DNA of 12,910 bases from JBDRMN01 sp043812055 (GCA_043812055.1 JBDRMN010000039.1:1-12910), one strand, 5' to 3'. Counted from the stretch's first letter, positions 1 to 6,370 are shown. The notes: generated from the letters alone by a model not told the origin. A program made the numbers and translations.

Positions 1-1
1 C

Positions 2-1261
2 GAGGCAGAACGCACTGCGATTTTGAATCGCGGGGGTGCTTCCGATGCGAAAATTAAAGAGGGAGTTGCGGAGATTTTGAAAGAAGTTGAGGAAAAAGGT
101 GAAGCGGCGGTTCTTAAATTTACGCAGAAGTTTGATGGAGCCGAGCTTGCGAAGTTGGAAGTTGAGAAGGGTGAGCTGGACGCGGTAGATGAGGCTGCTA
201 GTAAGTTTGACTTCCTTCGCAAAGCAGCAGCCAATATTGAGAAATTCCACCAGGCGCAGCTCAAAAATATCAGTGCGGAAGAAAAAGTTGAAACCGAAAA
301 AGGTGTGAAAGTCTGGCGTGAATGGCGGCCGATTCAGCGAGTGGGGATTTACGCCCCGGGAGGTTTGGCCACTTATCCCTCGTCTGTCTTGATGCAAGCG
401 ATTCCGGCGAAGATTGCCGGTTGTCAGGAAATTATATTAGCTACCCCCGCTTTCGCGGGGGCAGGCCCCACCAAAGGTAAAATTCCTGATGTCGTGATCG
501 CAGCGGCGAAATTGGCTGGAGTTACAAAAATTATTAAGTGCGGTGGAGCCCAAGCGATTGGAGCTTTGGCCTTCGTCGAGAAAGTCCAGAAAATTACGGG
601 ACCGGGAAATCCCTGGGTTACCGAAGCAAAAGCCCAGCTGGCGTCCAGAGTCGCGATCGACATGCCCGCTGGTCCGAGTGAGATCATGATCATTGCGGAT
701 GATTCGGCGGTACCCAAGTTCGTAGCAGCCGACCTGCTTTCCCAGGCCGAGCACGCTGCGGATTCCAGCAGTATCCTCGTCACCATGTCGGAGCAGCTTG
801 CTGAAGAGGTTGAGAAGGAAATTAAAAAACAATTGGAAAAGCTCGACCGCAAAGAAATTGCTCGGGCTGCGGTCGAAGGGCAAGGTAAAATTTTAATTGC
901 GAATGATTTAGCTGAACTGATTGAGTTTGCGAATGAGTACGCTCCTGAGCACTTGGAAATCTGCACGGAAAATCCGGAGAAAATTCTCGAAGACATCGTA
1001 AATGTGGGGAGCGTCTTCCTCGGCAATTACGCGAGCGAAGCAGCCGGTGATTTTGCGACGGGCTCGAATCATGTTCTACCCACGGCGGGCTTTGCGAAAA
1101 ACTTTGCGCCGCTAAGTGTGGAAAGTTTTGGCAAAAAGATTCAAATCCAGAAGCTCGACAAAGAAGGTTTGAGTAAAATTCGGGAAACGTGCGAGAAATT
1201 TGGTGAGGTCGAGGGTCTCGACGCGCACGCAAAGGCTATTCAAAAGCGGTTCGAAGACTAA
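2..1261 (+). CDS. hisD: Histidinol dehydrogenase, 5' end cut by window
   Basis: HisD oxidises L-histidinol to L-histidine in two NAD-dependent steps at a zinc site in the cytoplasm, ending histidine biosynthesis. The family residues are present in order: the GPGNPWVTEAK segment, IDMPAGPSE, the zinc-ligand segment LLSQAEH (Gln and His), the catalytic pair in APEHLE (Glu-His), the zinc Asp in AAGDFATGSNHVLPT and the last zinc His in GLDAHAKAI. The frame is open to the first bases of the window and the translated upstream codons still look like family sequence, so the TTG at 23 is not the real start; about 420 of the usual ~430 residues are present. Between the TP motif (after ILA) and GKIP there is an insertion of a few residues encoded by a GC-rich hairpin. 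hisC follows 53 bases downstream. Identification is firm; only the start is missing. Confidence 0.97.
   Translation, partial: EAERTAILNRGGASDAKIKEGVAEILKEVEEKGEAAVLKFTQKFDGAELAKLEVEKGELDAVDEAASKFDFLRKAAANIEKFHQAQLKNISAEEKVETEKGVKVWREWRPIQRVGIYAPGGLATYPSSVLMQAIPAKIAGCQEIILATPAFAGAGPTKGKIPDVVIAAAKLAGVTKIIKCGGAQAIGALAFVEKVQKITGPGNPWVTEAKAQLASRVAIDMPAGPSEIMIIADDSAVPKFVAADLLSQAEHAADSSSILVTMSEQLAEEVEKEIKKQLEKLDRKEIARAAVEGQGKILIANDLAELIEFANEYAPEHLEICTENPEKILEDIVNVGSVFLGNYASEAAGDFATGSNHVLPTAGFAKNFAPLSVESFGKKIQIQKLDKEGLSKIRETCEKFGEVEGLDAHAKAIQKRFED
444..471. repeat. GC-rich perfect hairpin inserted inside hisD
   Basis: CCCCCGC (444-450), loop TTTC, then GCGGGGG (455-461) form a perfect 7-bp stem, followed directly by the GC-rich CAGGCCCC. 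It is translated as part of HisD (roughly PAFAGAGP), at a place where typical HisD proteins have a short loop between the TPP motif and the following helix. It resembles a small dispersed palindromic element carried in frame. The motif GGGCAGGC at its right edge recurs in the repeat cluster near 6345. Confidence 0.6.
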
Positions 1262-1265
1262 ACTG

Positions 1266-1310
1266 TAAGGTGGATAAGGCCAGTAAGGTTTATAAGGTTA
1301 ATAAGGATTT
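1266..1310 (+). repeat. TAAGGNNNN array 1, five units, upstream of hisC
   Basis: TAAGG begins at 1266, 1275, 1284, 1293 and 1302, an exact 9-base period with a variable 4-base filler. The last unit supplies AAGGA (1303-1307), seven bases before the hisC ATG at 1315, so the array also carries the ribosome binding site. Two stretches recur inverted in array 3: taaggtggataa (1266-1277) matches 2820-2831 and agtaaggtttataagg (1282-1297) matches 2791-2806, both perfectly. Confidence 0.9.
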
Positions 1311-1314
1311 TCAA

Positions 1315-2421
1315 ATGAAAACCCTCATCAAAAGTCTTGTTAAGAAATCGGTGCAACGTTCGCCAGCATACTCTTGCGCCAGGAGTCTGGTGAAGCGAGC
1401 GAAGATTTTTTTGGATGCGAACGAGAACTCGCTAGGAAGCGTCTTGGGAGATGTTCAAAAAATTGAACTTAACCGTTACCCAGACCCGTTGTCGGAGAAT
1501 TTACGTAAAAAACTAGCTCAGTATGCGAAGGTAAAGCCCGCTCAAGTCTTGGTGGGCAATGGCAGTGATGAAATTATTTGGCTACTGCTGCTGGGTTTTG
1601 TCGAGAATAACGAGGAGATACTTACCTTCACACCGACCTTTTCCATGTACAAAGTGTTTGCGGAACTGGCAGGGTTGAAAGTACGAGAACTTCCTTTAGA
1701 GAAGGATTTCACCCTCAATGTAGCGAAGCTGTTGAAAAAGGTTAGCCCAAAAACCAAGATCATCTTCCTCTGCTCGCCAAATAATCCAACTGCTCAGACA
1801 ATCCCAGTTAGCGACATCAATAAAGTCGCGAAGAACTTTAAGGGCTTGGTTGTCGTGGACGAAGCCTATATCGAGTTTGCCCCCCGGAAGTCTTGCCAAA
1901 GCTTGTTACGGAAATATCAAAACCTGGTAATCCTGCGAACTTTTAGCAAAGCCTGGGGCCTGGCGGGTCTGCGCACGGGCTACGCGCTGGGGAATCCGGA
2001 GGTGATCAGCGCTCTTGCCAAGGTGCGGGCTCCGTACTCGGTAGATGCTCTTTCTCAGGCCTTAGCAGAGAAAGCTTTGACGAAGTGCCAGCAGATGGAA
2101 ATCATGGCGAAGAAGATTATCAGTGAACGGGAGAGACTGACTAAGCAACTGTGGGAACTGGGGCTGATCGTTTTTCCGTCAGATGCGAATTTTTTGTTAG
2201 TGAAGTTCCCAGCAAAGGTTACAGCTAGTCGGGTTTACAAAAAGCTTGTAGATAATTTCGGAATCGTGCTGCGAGACTTTTCAGCCAAGCCGGGACTGAA
2301 GAACTGTATTCGCGTCACTGTTGGAAGTGGGGATGAGAACAGGAAGCTCATTGCTGCGCTTGGGAAGGTTCTGAAGGTTGCTAAGGTTGCTAAGGTTGCT
2401 AAGGTTAATAGGGTGTCGTGA
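1315..2421 (+). CDS. hisC: Histidinol-phosphate aminotransferase with repeat-encoded tail
   Basis: This is a PLP-dependent fold-type I aminotransferase that converts imidazole-acetol phosphate and glutamate to histidinol phosphate. From ATG 1315 the protein has 368 residues (family about 350-360). Visible motifs are DANEN near the N-terminus, NRYPDP (about 53-58), GNGSDE (81-86, phosphate binding), SPNNPT (154-159), VVDEAYIEF with Asp182, and the PLP lysine in TFSKAWGLAGLR (about Lys212). ATG 1315 is chosen because AAGGA stands seven bases upstream; the GTG at 1270 would only add translated repeat array. The recognisable fold ends near ALGKVL; the last ~16 residues are a Lys-Val-Ala repeat encoded by 9-bp repeat array 2. 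The stop overlaps the GTG start of the next gene (GTGA). It follows hisD, so it is probably cotranscribed as part of a histidine operon. Confidence 0.96.
   Translation: MKTLIKSLVKKSVQRSPAYSCARSLVKRAKIFLDANENSLGSVLGDVQKIELNRYPDPLSENLRKKLAQYAKVKPAQVLVGNGSDEIIWLLLLGFVENNEEILTFTPTFSMYKVFAELAGLKVRELPLEKDFTLNVAKLLKKVSPKTKIIFLCSPNNPTAQTIPVSDINKVAKNFKGLVVVDEAYIEFAPRKSCQSLLRKYQNLVILRTFSKAWGLAGLRTGYALGNPEVISALAKVRAPYSVDALSQALAEKALTKCQQMEIMAKKIISERERLTKQLWELGLIVFPSDANFLLVKFPAKVTASRVYKKLVDNFGIVLRDFSAKPGLKNCIRVTVGSGDENRKLIAALGKVLKVAKVAKVAKVNRVS
2364..2413 (+). repeat. TAAGG-type array 2, six units, in the 3' end of hisC
   Basis: GAAGG at 2364 and 2373, TAAGG at 2382, 2391 and 2400, and TAGGG at 2409 follow a strict 9-base period. 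Because 9 is a multiple of three the array is translated as a Lys-Val-Ala tail of HisC. It ends four bases before the start of the four-helix-bundle gene, so its A/G-rich units may serve as ribosome binding sequence for that gene. Same orientation as array 1. Confidence 0.88.
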
Positions 2422-2780
2422 AATACGAGAACTCTTTCCGAAAACTTGTGGTTTGGCAGAATGCTAAAAAGTTAATTGCGCTTATTTATAAGTTGACCAA
2501 AAAGTTTCCCCGTGAAGAGATGTTTGGATTGACGAGTCAGCTGAGAAGGGCGGCAGTTTCGGTTGCTGCTAATATTGCGGAGGGAAGCGCCCGAATTGGT
2601 AAAAAAGAAAAAAGACAATTTTATATTTTTGCGAAATCCTCTCTTGTTGAGGTCGATTGTTTTTCCGAGCTTTCATTTGACCAAAGCTATCTGACCAAAG
2701 AAGACTACAAAGAGCTTTTGAACCTTATTAACACAACTGCCTATTTGTTGGTGAAACTTATTTCCGCGATTAAAATTTAG
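2418..2780 (+). CDS. Four-helix-bundle protein, S23/IVP family (Avd-like)
   Basis: A 120-residue protein of the S23 (23S rRNA intervening-sequence protein) family, whose members fold as four-helix bundles and form pentamers; Avd, the accessory protein of diversity-generating retroelements, shares this fold. The signature is clear: FRKLVVWQNAKKLIALIYKL near the N-terminus, then FGLTSQLRRAAVSVAANIAEGSAR (about 36-59), and KRQFYIFAKSSLVEVD. The start is GTG 2418, overlapping the hisC stop in GTGA. The gene is visibly more AT-rich than its neighbours and interrupts a run of histidine genes. TAAGG array 2 lies on its left and inverted array 3 on its right. No reverse transcriptase, template repeat or rRNA is in the window, so its role is unknown; a mobile or RNA-binding function is a guess based on the family. 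Confidence 0.93.
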   Translation: MKYENSFRKLVVWQNAKKLIALIYKLTKKFPREEMFGLTSQLRRAAVSVAANIAEGSARIGKKEKRQFYIFAKSSLVEVDCFSELSFDQSYLTKEDYKELLNLINTTAYLLVKLISAIKI

Positions 2781-2790
2781 CTCTGGCTTG

Positions 2791-2831
2791 CCTTATAAAC
2801 CTTACTAACCTTAGTATCGTTATCCACCTTA
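2791..2831 (-). repeat. Inverted TAAGG array 3 before the phosphatase gene
   Basis: On the + strand CCTTA begins at 2791, 2800, 2809 and 2827, with a degenerate CGTTA at 2818; all five lie on an exact 9-base period. The last unit runs into the ATG of the downstream gene. Read on the - strand it is a near copy of array 1, with perfect matches of 16 and 12 bases. It separates the four-helix-bundle gene from the phosphatase and leaves the latter without an SD sequence. Confidence 0.88.
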
Positions 2832-3667
2832 TGACCCTTCTATTCGATTTCCACAGCCACACAACGCAACAAGACGGCCAAAACTCCGCCCAGGAGATGG
2901 TCGAGACCGCGATTGCGAAAGGCTTAAGGGTCTTCGGTATCTCCGAGCATTCTCCGCGCTTGCCCGAATTTCGCTATGCGGACGACCCGGAGGGTGCAGT
3001 ACGGGGACTGGCCGGCTGGGAAGAGTTTTTGAAAGAAATTGACGAACTAAAGCAGAAACATTTGGGAGAAATCGAGCTGCTCAAAGGCTGTGAGGTGGAC
3101 TGGCTGGGTGAGGACAATATTGAGTGGGCCAAAAATTTGATTGAAAAAGGAAAATTCGACTACACCATCGGATCGGTGCACTTCCTGGGCAAGTGGGGAT
3201 TTGACTACACCAAAGACTGGGAGCAGGGTGTTGAAAACTTCGAAAACATTGGAGCGGTTTACCAAAAGTATTTTGAGGAGTATGCGCGGATGGTGAATTC
3301 AGGTTTATTTGATATTGCTGGTCACCTTGATTTGATTAAGAAATTTAATAACGAATATAAACTTCCTCATTCTGTTGATCTTCGCCAACTAGCGCAGCCA
3401 GCACTCGATGCCCTAGCTGAGTCGAAAATGGTGCTCGAAATTTCCTCAGCGGGACTGCGCAAGCTGTGTGCGGATTGGTACCCAGGAGCGGAGCTTTTGG
3501 AAGGCGCACACAAAAGAGGTGTTCCCGTCACGCTAAACTCGGACGCGCATTCTGCTGATCTTATCGCCGATCACTTTGAGGAAGCGAAAGCCTTCGCGAA
3601 AAGTGTTGGCTACGAAGAAATGGTTGTCTTTCACCAAGAGGGTAAACGCGAAATGGTAAGCCTGTAA
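2831..3667 (+). CDS. hisK: PHP-family histidinol-phosphatase
   Basis: HisK-type enzymes of the PHP metallo-phosphoesterase superfamily remove phosphate from L-histidinol phosphate, the step between HisC and HisD. The 278-residue protein has the family metal ligands: His8 and His10 in DFHSH, His40 in GISEHSPR, Glu88 in KGCEVDW, His117 in IGSVHFLG, His165 in DIAGHLDLIKKF, and Asp238 and His240 in NSDAH. Its position next to hisD and hisC supports this substrate. ATG 2831 is used because the protein begins at the usual distance from the first HxH motif; there is no SD, and the bases before it belong to repeat array 3. Some PHP proteins with this architecture act on other phosphate esters, but the GSVHF and GHLD context is typical for HisK. 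Confidence 0.92.
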   Translation: MTLLFDFHSHTTQQDGQNSAQEMVETAIAKGLRVFGISEHSPRLPEFRYADDPEGAVRGLAGWEEFLKEIDELKQKHLGEIELLKGCEVDWLGEDNIEWAKNLIEKGKFDYTIGSVHFLGKWGFDYTKDWEQGVENFENIGAVYQKYFEEYARMVNSGLFDIAGHLDLIKKFNNEYKLPHSVDLRQLAQPALDALAESKMVLEISSAGLRKLCADWYPGAELLEGAHKRGVPVTLNSDAHSADLIADHFEEAKAFAKSVGYEEMVVFHQEGKREMVSL

Positions 3668-3685
3668 GTTTGTTAGAATGGCTTT

Positions 3686-3728
3686 CCTTATAATCCTTAA
3701 GGCTCCTTAGTCTCCTTATTTCTCCTTC
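3686..3728 (-). repeat. Inverted TAAGG array 4, degenerate, before ribE
   Basis: On the + strand CCTTA begins at 3686, 3695, 3705 and 3714, followed by CCTTC at 3724; the spacing alternates 9, 10, 9, 10. It fills most of the 63 bases between the phosphatase gene and ribE and ends two bases before the ribE ATG. The filler bases differ from arrays 1-3 (on the - strand several units read AAGGAG), so it may be an older or distinct copy. Orientation matches array 3. Confidence 0.75.
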
Positions 3729-3730
3729 CT

Positions 3731-4318
3731 ATGTTTACCGGAATAGTTACCGAGCTAGGTGAAATCACGAAGATTTTGAAAGACGGTAAAAATACCGCCT
3801 TCACGCTCCGCGCGCCCAAAAGCTGTCGGGGATTAAAGATTGGCGACTCGATTTCTCTGAACGGTGCTTGTCACACGGTTGTAAAGAAATCCGGAAATTC
3901 GTTTGTCGTGGAATCAATGCCGGAGACACTCAGGCGAACAAACTTTGGTGATTTTGAAATTGGCATGAAAGTGAACCTTGAAAGACCAGTAGGAGTGGCG
4001 GGGAGTTTCGACGGGCATTTTGTTTCCGGTCATATCGATGGGGTGGCCAAAATCATGAAAATTGAAAAGGATAAAAATTCAAAAATATTCACACTCACAA
4101 TTCCGAAAAGCCTGGACAAACTCGTTGTTGAAAAAGGTTCCGTTGCGCTGGACGGGATTTCATTTACGGTGATTTCGATTTCCGGGAACGAACTTAAGGT
4201 CGGGGTTATCCCGCACACGCTGAAAGCTACTAACTTCGGCACCCGGAAGGTGGGTGAGCAGGTGAACGTGGAGGCGGATTTACTGGCAAAACACATTGCG
4301 AAACTACTTGGCAAATGA
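3731..4318 (+). CDS. ribE: Riboflavin synthase, alpha subunit
   Basis: Catalyses dismutation of two 6,7-dimethyl-8-ribityllumazine molecules to riboflavin. The 195-residue protein has the diagnostic start MFTGIVTELG and two tandem lumazine-binding barrels. In barrel 1 are SLNGACHTV (42-50, including Cys47) and ESMPETLRRTNF (61-72). In barrel 2 are GHFVSGHIDG (95-104), SVALDGISFTV (137-147) and IPHTLKATNF (160-169). The C-terminal helix NVEADLLAKHIAKLL drives trimer formation in the family. Length is normal. The stop overlaps ribH by four bases (ATGA), so the two are probably translationally coupled. No SD precedes the ATG, which is immediately downstream of array 4. The other riboflavin genes (ribD, ribBA) are not in this window. 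Confidence 0.98.
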   Translation: MFTGIVTELGEITKILKDGKNTAFTLRAPKSCRGLKIGDSISLNGACHTVVKKSGNSFVVESMPETLRRTNFGDFEIGMKVNLERPVGVAGSFDGHFVSGHIDGVAKIMKIEKDKNSKIFTLTIPKSLDKLVVEKGSVALDGISFTVISISGNELKVGVIPHTLKATNFGTRKVGEQVNVEADLLAKHIAKLLGK

Positions 4319-4725
4319 AAATTGCAGTCATTTCATCTCGTTTCTCCGAAAAAGCAGGCAAGGCGCTTGTGGTCTTGAACGAAAGCTGCGAGCAGAAATT
4401 AGGAGAACTCAAAGTTGATTTTGAGAAATTTGAGGTACCAGGTGCCCTCGAGATTCCAACTATGGCAAAAAAGGTTTTAGTCTCGGGAAAATTCGATGCG
4501 GTGATCACGCTGGGAATAATCGTGCGCGGAGAAACAGCTCACTTCAATCTCGTTGCTGGGAACTGCGCCCGCAAAATTGCCGATTTGGGAACGGAATTTG
4601 CGAAACCGGTGATTCTGGGAGTGTTAACAGTCGACACTACAGAGCAAGCAGAAGCACGATCTTCTCGGGGAACAGAATTTGCTCAAGCTGCTTTCGATTT
4701 GGCGCACGAGCTTGATAGAATCTAG
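4315..4725 (+). CDS. ribH: 6,7-dimethyl-8-ribityllumazine synthase
   Basis: Condenses 5-amino-6-ribitylamino-uracil with 3,4-dihydroxy-2-butanone 4-phosphate to lumazine, the substrate of RibE. At 136 residues it is shorter than most family members (about 150-160), mainly through a compact N-terminus. Seen motifs: Phe10 in SSRF (substrate ring stacking), VPGALEIP (41-48), GIIVRGETAHF (67-77) with the catalytic His76, GVLT (102-105) and EQAEAR (110-115) with the phosphate-contacting Arg115. The usual NKG that follows the Arg is replaced by SSRG. The start overlaps the ribE stop. Cotranscribed with ribE; pgk starts two bases after its stop. Confidence 0.97.
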   Translation: MKIAVISSRFSEKAGKALVVLNESCEQKLGELKVDFEKFEVPGALEIPTMAKKVLVSGKFDAVITLGIIVRGETAHFNLVAGNCARKIADLGTEFAKPVILGVLTVDTTEQAEARSSRGTEFAQAAFDLAHELDRI

Positions 4726-4727
4726 GC

Positions 4728-5921
4728 ATGAAGCTCAAGACAGTCCGCGACATTGAAGTGAAAGGTAGGCGTGTGCTTGTGCGTGTCGATTTCAATGTTT
4801 CCCTGAAAAACGGAAAAGTTGCGGATAATGCACGAATTGAACAGGCTTTGCCCACGATCAAATACTTACTAAAAAGCAAGGCCAAGGTTATTTTGCTGAG
4901 TCACCTGGGCCGGCCCCAGGGAAAAGTAGTGGAAGATTTACGATTGGATCCGGTAGCGCGGGAGCTAGAGAAACTACTTAAGAAGAAAATCAAAAAAGCT
5001 AACGATTGTGTCGGGACGGAAGTTGGGGAGTTGGCAAGCAAGCTCAAGGATGGTGAGATCCTACTATTGGAAAATACACGCTTCCACCCGGAGGAGCAGT
5101 CAAACGATTCTGCGTTTGCGAAGAAACTGGCAAGCCTGGGAGACGTTTTCGTCCAGGAAGCTTTTGGGGCGGTTCATCGGGCACACGCTTCGGTGTCTGG
5201 GATTGGGAAGATTCTCCCGACGGTGGCAGGATTATTGCTCGAAAAAGAAGTCAATGCGCTAACCAAGGTTTTTGACAATCCGCAGAAACCGTTGGTACTG
5301 GTGCTTGGTGGTGCGAAGATTGATACGAAAATAGGAGTACTGAGAAAATTTTGTGAGTTGGCCGATGCAATCCTTTTGGGGGGCGGACTAGGCAATACAT
5401 TTTTATCAGCAGAGGGTTTCGAAGTTGGAGAAAGTTTGTACGAGGAGAACAAATTAGAAATCGCCCAGGAAATTGTGATGGAGGCTTTGGCCGGTTCTTG
5501 CAAGATTGCTCTGCCCAACGATGTGATTTGTATCGACGGGTCCGAAGAACCCAGCGAGAGGTCCAAAACGCTCCCTTTCCGGGCGGATGCAATTCCTTTT
5601 AGTATGAAAGTATTCGACATTGGCGAGCGGACACGGCGTCAGTTTTCCGAGATTATCCGCAAAGCTGGGACAGTGATTTGGAACGGGCCGGTGGGTTTAT
5701 TTGAAGTTGGCCCTTTTGCTTCTGGCACCAAAGCAATTGCGGAGGCCTGTGCCGAGACTTCCGCTACGACGATTTTGGGTGGGGGAGATACGGTAGCCGC
5801 ATTGGAAAAGTTCAGTATTCCCAATAAAAAATTCACCCACGTTTCTACGGGTGGGGGAGCCATGCTGGAATTTTTGGAAGGTAAACAACTGCCGGGTCTG
5901 GGAGCTATTAAAAAAGCCTAA
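4728..5921 (+). CDS. pgk: Phosphoglycerate kinase
   Basis: Transfers phosphate between 1,3-bisphosphoglycerate and ADP in glycolysis. The 397-residue length is normal for bacteria. The N-terminal domain shows RVDFNVS (19-25), SHLGRP (58-63), ENTRFH (115-120) and FGAVHRAHAS (146-155). The hinge and C-terminal domain show GGAKIDTK (194-201), GGGLGNTFL (about 218-226), WNGPVGLFE, GGGDTVAAL and FTHVSTGGGAMLEFLEG. Before FGAVHRAHAS the common Asn-Asp is Gln-Glu, a mild departure. It starts two bases after ribH, so it is probably read from the same message, an uncommon pairing with riboflavin genes. No convincing + strand terminator is visible after it; the hairpin at 5955-5979 has its T-run on the other strand. 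Confidence 0.98.
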   Translation: MKLKTVRDIEVKGRRVLVRVDFNVSLKNGKVADNARIEQALPTIKYLLKSKAKVILLSHLGRPQGKVVEDLRLDPVARELEKLLKKKIKKANDCVGTEVGELASKLKDGEILLLENTRFHPEEQSNDSAFAKKLASLGDVFVQEAFGAVHRAHASVSGIGKILPTVAGLLLEKEVNALTKVFDNPQKPLVLVLGGAKIDTKIGVLRKFCELADAILLGGGLGNTFLSAEGFEVGESLYEENKLEIAQEIVMEALAGSCKIALPNDVICIDGSEEPSERSKTLPFRADAIPFSMKVFDIGERTRRQFSEIIRKAGTVIWNGPVGLFEVGPFASGTKAIAEACAETSATTILGGGDTVAALEKFSIPNKKFTHVSTGGGAMLEFLEGKQLPGLGAIKKA

Positions 5922-5949
5922 CTCAAAACAGCTGGGGCTGCCGAGTGAC

Positions 5950-5979
5950 AAAAACGCTTCGTTCTTTTAACGAATGGCG
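5950..5979 (-). terminator. Intrinsic terminator of the HU gene
   Basis: On the - strand, CGC plus TTCGTT pairs with AACGAA plus GCG around a loop of about five bases (two bases bulged), followed at once by TTTTT (5950-5954). The stop codon of the HU gene lies at the loop, so the hairpin begins inside the coding sequence. Confidence 0.75.
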
Positions 5980-6242
5980 TCTTTGAGGGTCTTTCCGGCC
6001 CGGAAAGCAGGAACCTTGAGTGCGGGGATTTCAATCCTTTGCTTCGGATTGCGTGGGCTCACACCCGAGCGAGCAGCCCGATGGCTGACCCGAAACGTGC
6101 CGAATCCCGTAACGGTCACGTTACTCCCCTTCCTGAGCTCTTCGGTGATTGTGGCGATTAGCCCTTCCAAGACTTCGGTCACAAGTCGCTTGCTGAGACC
6201 GAGCTTGGCAGCCAGAGCGTCGATGAGTTCCTGACGGTTCAT
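5967..6242 (-). CDS. HU/IHF-type DNA-binding protein
   Basis: A 91-residue histone-like protein of the HU/IHF family that bends and compacts DNA as a dimer. It matches the family from end to end: MNRQELIDALAAKLGLSK, the dimer helices, GFGTFRV (46-52), the arm with RNPKQ (64-68), then IPALKVPAFRAGKTLKDAI (72-90), a common HU ending. ATG 6242 is chosen because it gives the normal family start; the reading frame stays open upstream to 6446 but that stretch is repeat-rich noncoding sequence. There is no SD. A weak promoter-like pair (TTGCAT, 18 bases, TAAAAT at 6274-6279 on the - strand) would give a leader of about 25 bases. Its own terminator overlaps the stop. Confidence 0.95.
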   Translation of the reverse strand: MNRQELIDALAAKLGLSKRLVTEVLEGLIATITEELRKGSNVTVTGFGTFRVSHRAARSGVSPRNPKQRIEIPALKVPAFRAGKTLKDAIR

Positions 6243-6305
6243 CGTGGGGGTGGTTATGAAATAAACTACTTGGATTTTAGGCGGGCAGAAAGCCAAAATG
6301 CAAGC

Positions 6306-6370
6306 CAGGGAACAGGTTCCAGGGAACCCATTCGGCAGGCTCAGGGCAGGCAGGGAACAGGAGGTTCCAG
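6306..6370. repeat. Cluster of short direct and inverted repeats between HU and tmk
   Basis: CAGGGAACAG occurs at 6306 and 6351, each followed by GGTTCCAG (6315 and 6363). GGTTCC (6315-6320) and GGAACC (6323-6328) can pair across two bases. Two GGCAGGC/GGGCAGGC motifs lie between (6334 and 6345). The block fills most of the 136 bases between the tmk stop and the HU start and looks like a small dispersed repeat rather than a gene. Both genes are read on the - strand through it. Confidence 0.65.

Noticed and set aside
424..1026. A 200-codon - strand reading frame opposite hisD
   Set aside because: hisD on the + strand has all catalytic residues; the antisense frame is low in complexity (Ser/Ala-rich) and has no motif.
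1270..1314. GTG at 1270 as the hisC start
   Set aside because: It has no SD and would translate only the repeat array; ATG 1315 has AAGGA at the right distance and gives the family start.
2418..2780. Complete diversity-generating retroelement
   Set aside because: The Avd-like fold fits, but no reverse transcriptase, template repeat or variable repeat is present in the window.
1266..3728. CRISPR array reading of the TAAGG arrays
   Set aside because: The repeated core is five bases with 4-base fillers; there is no long repeat, no spacer of 30 or more bases and no cas gene.
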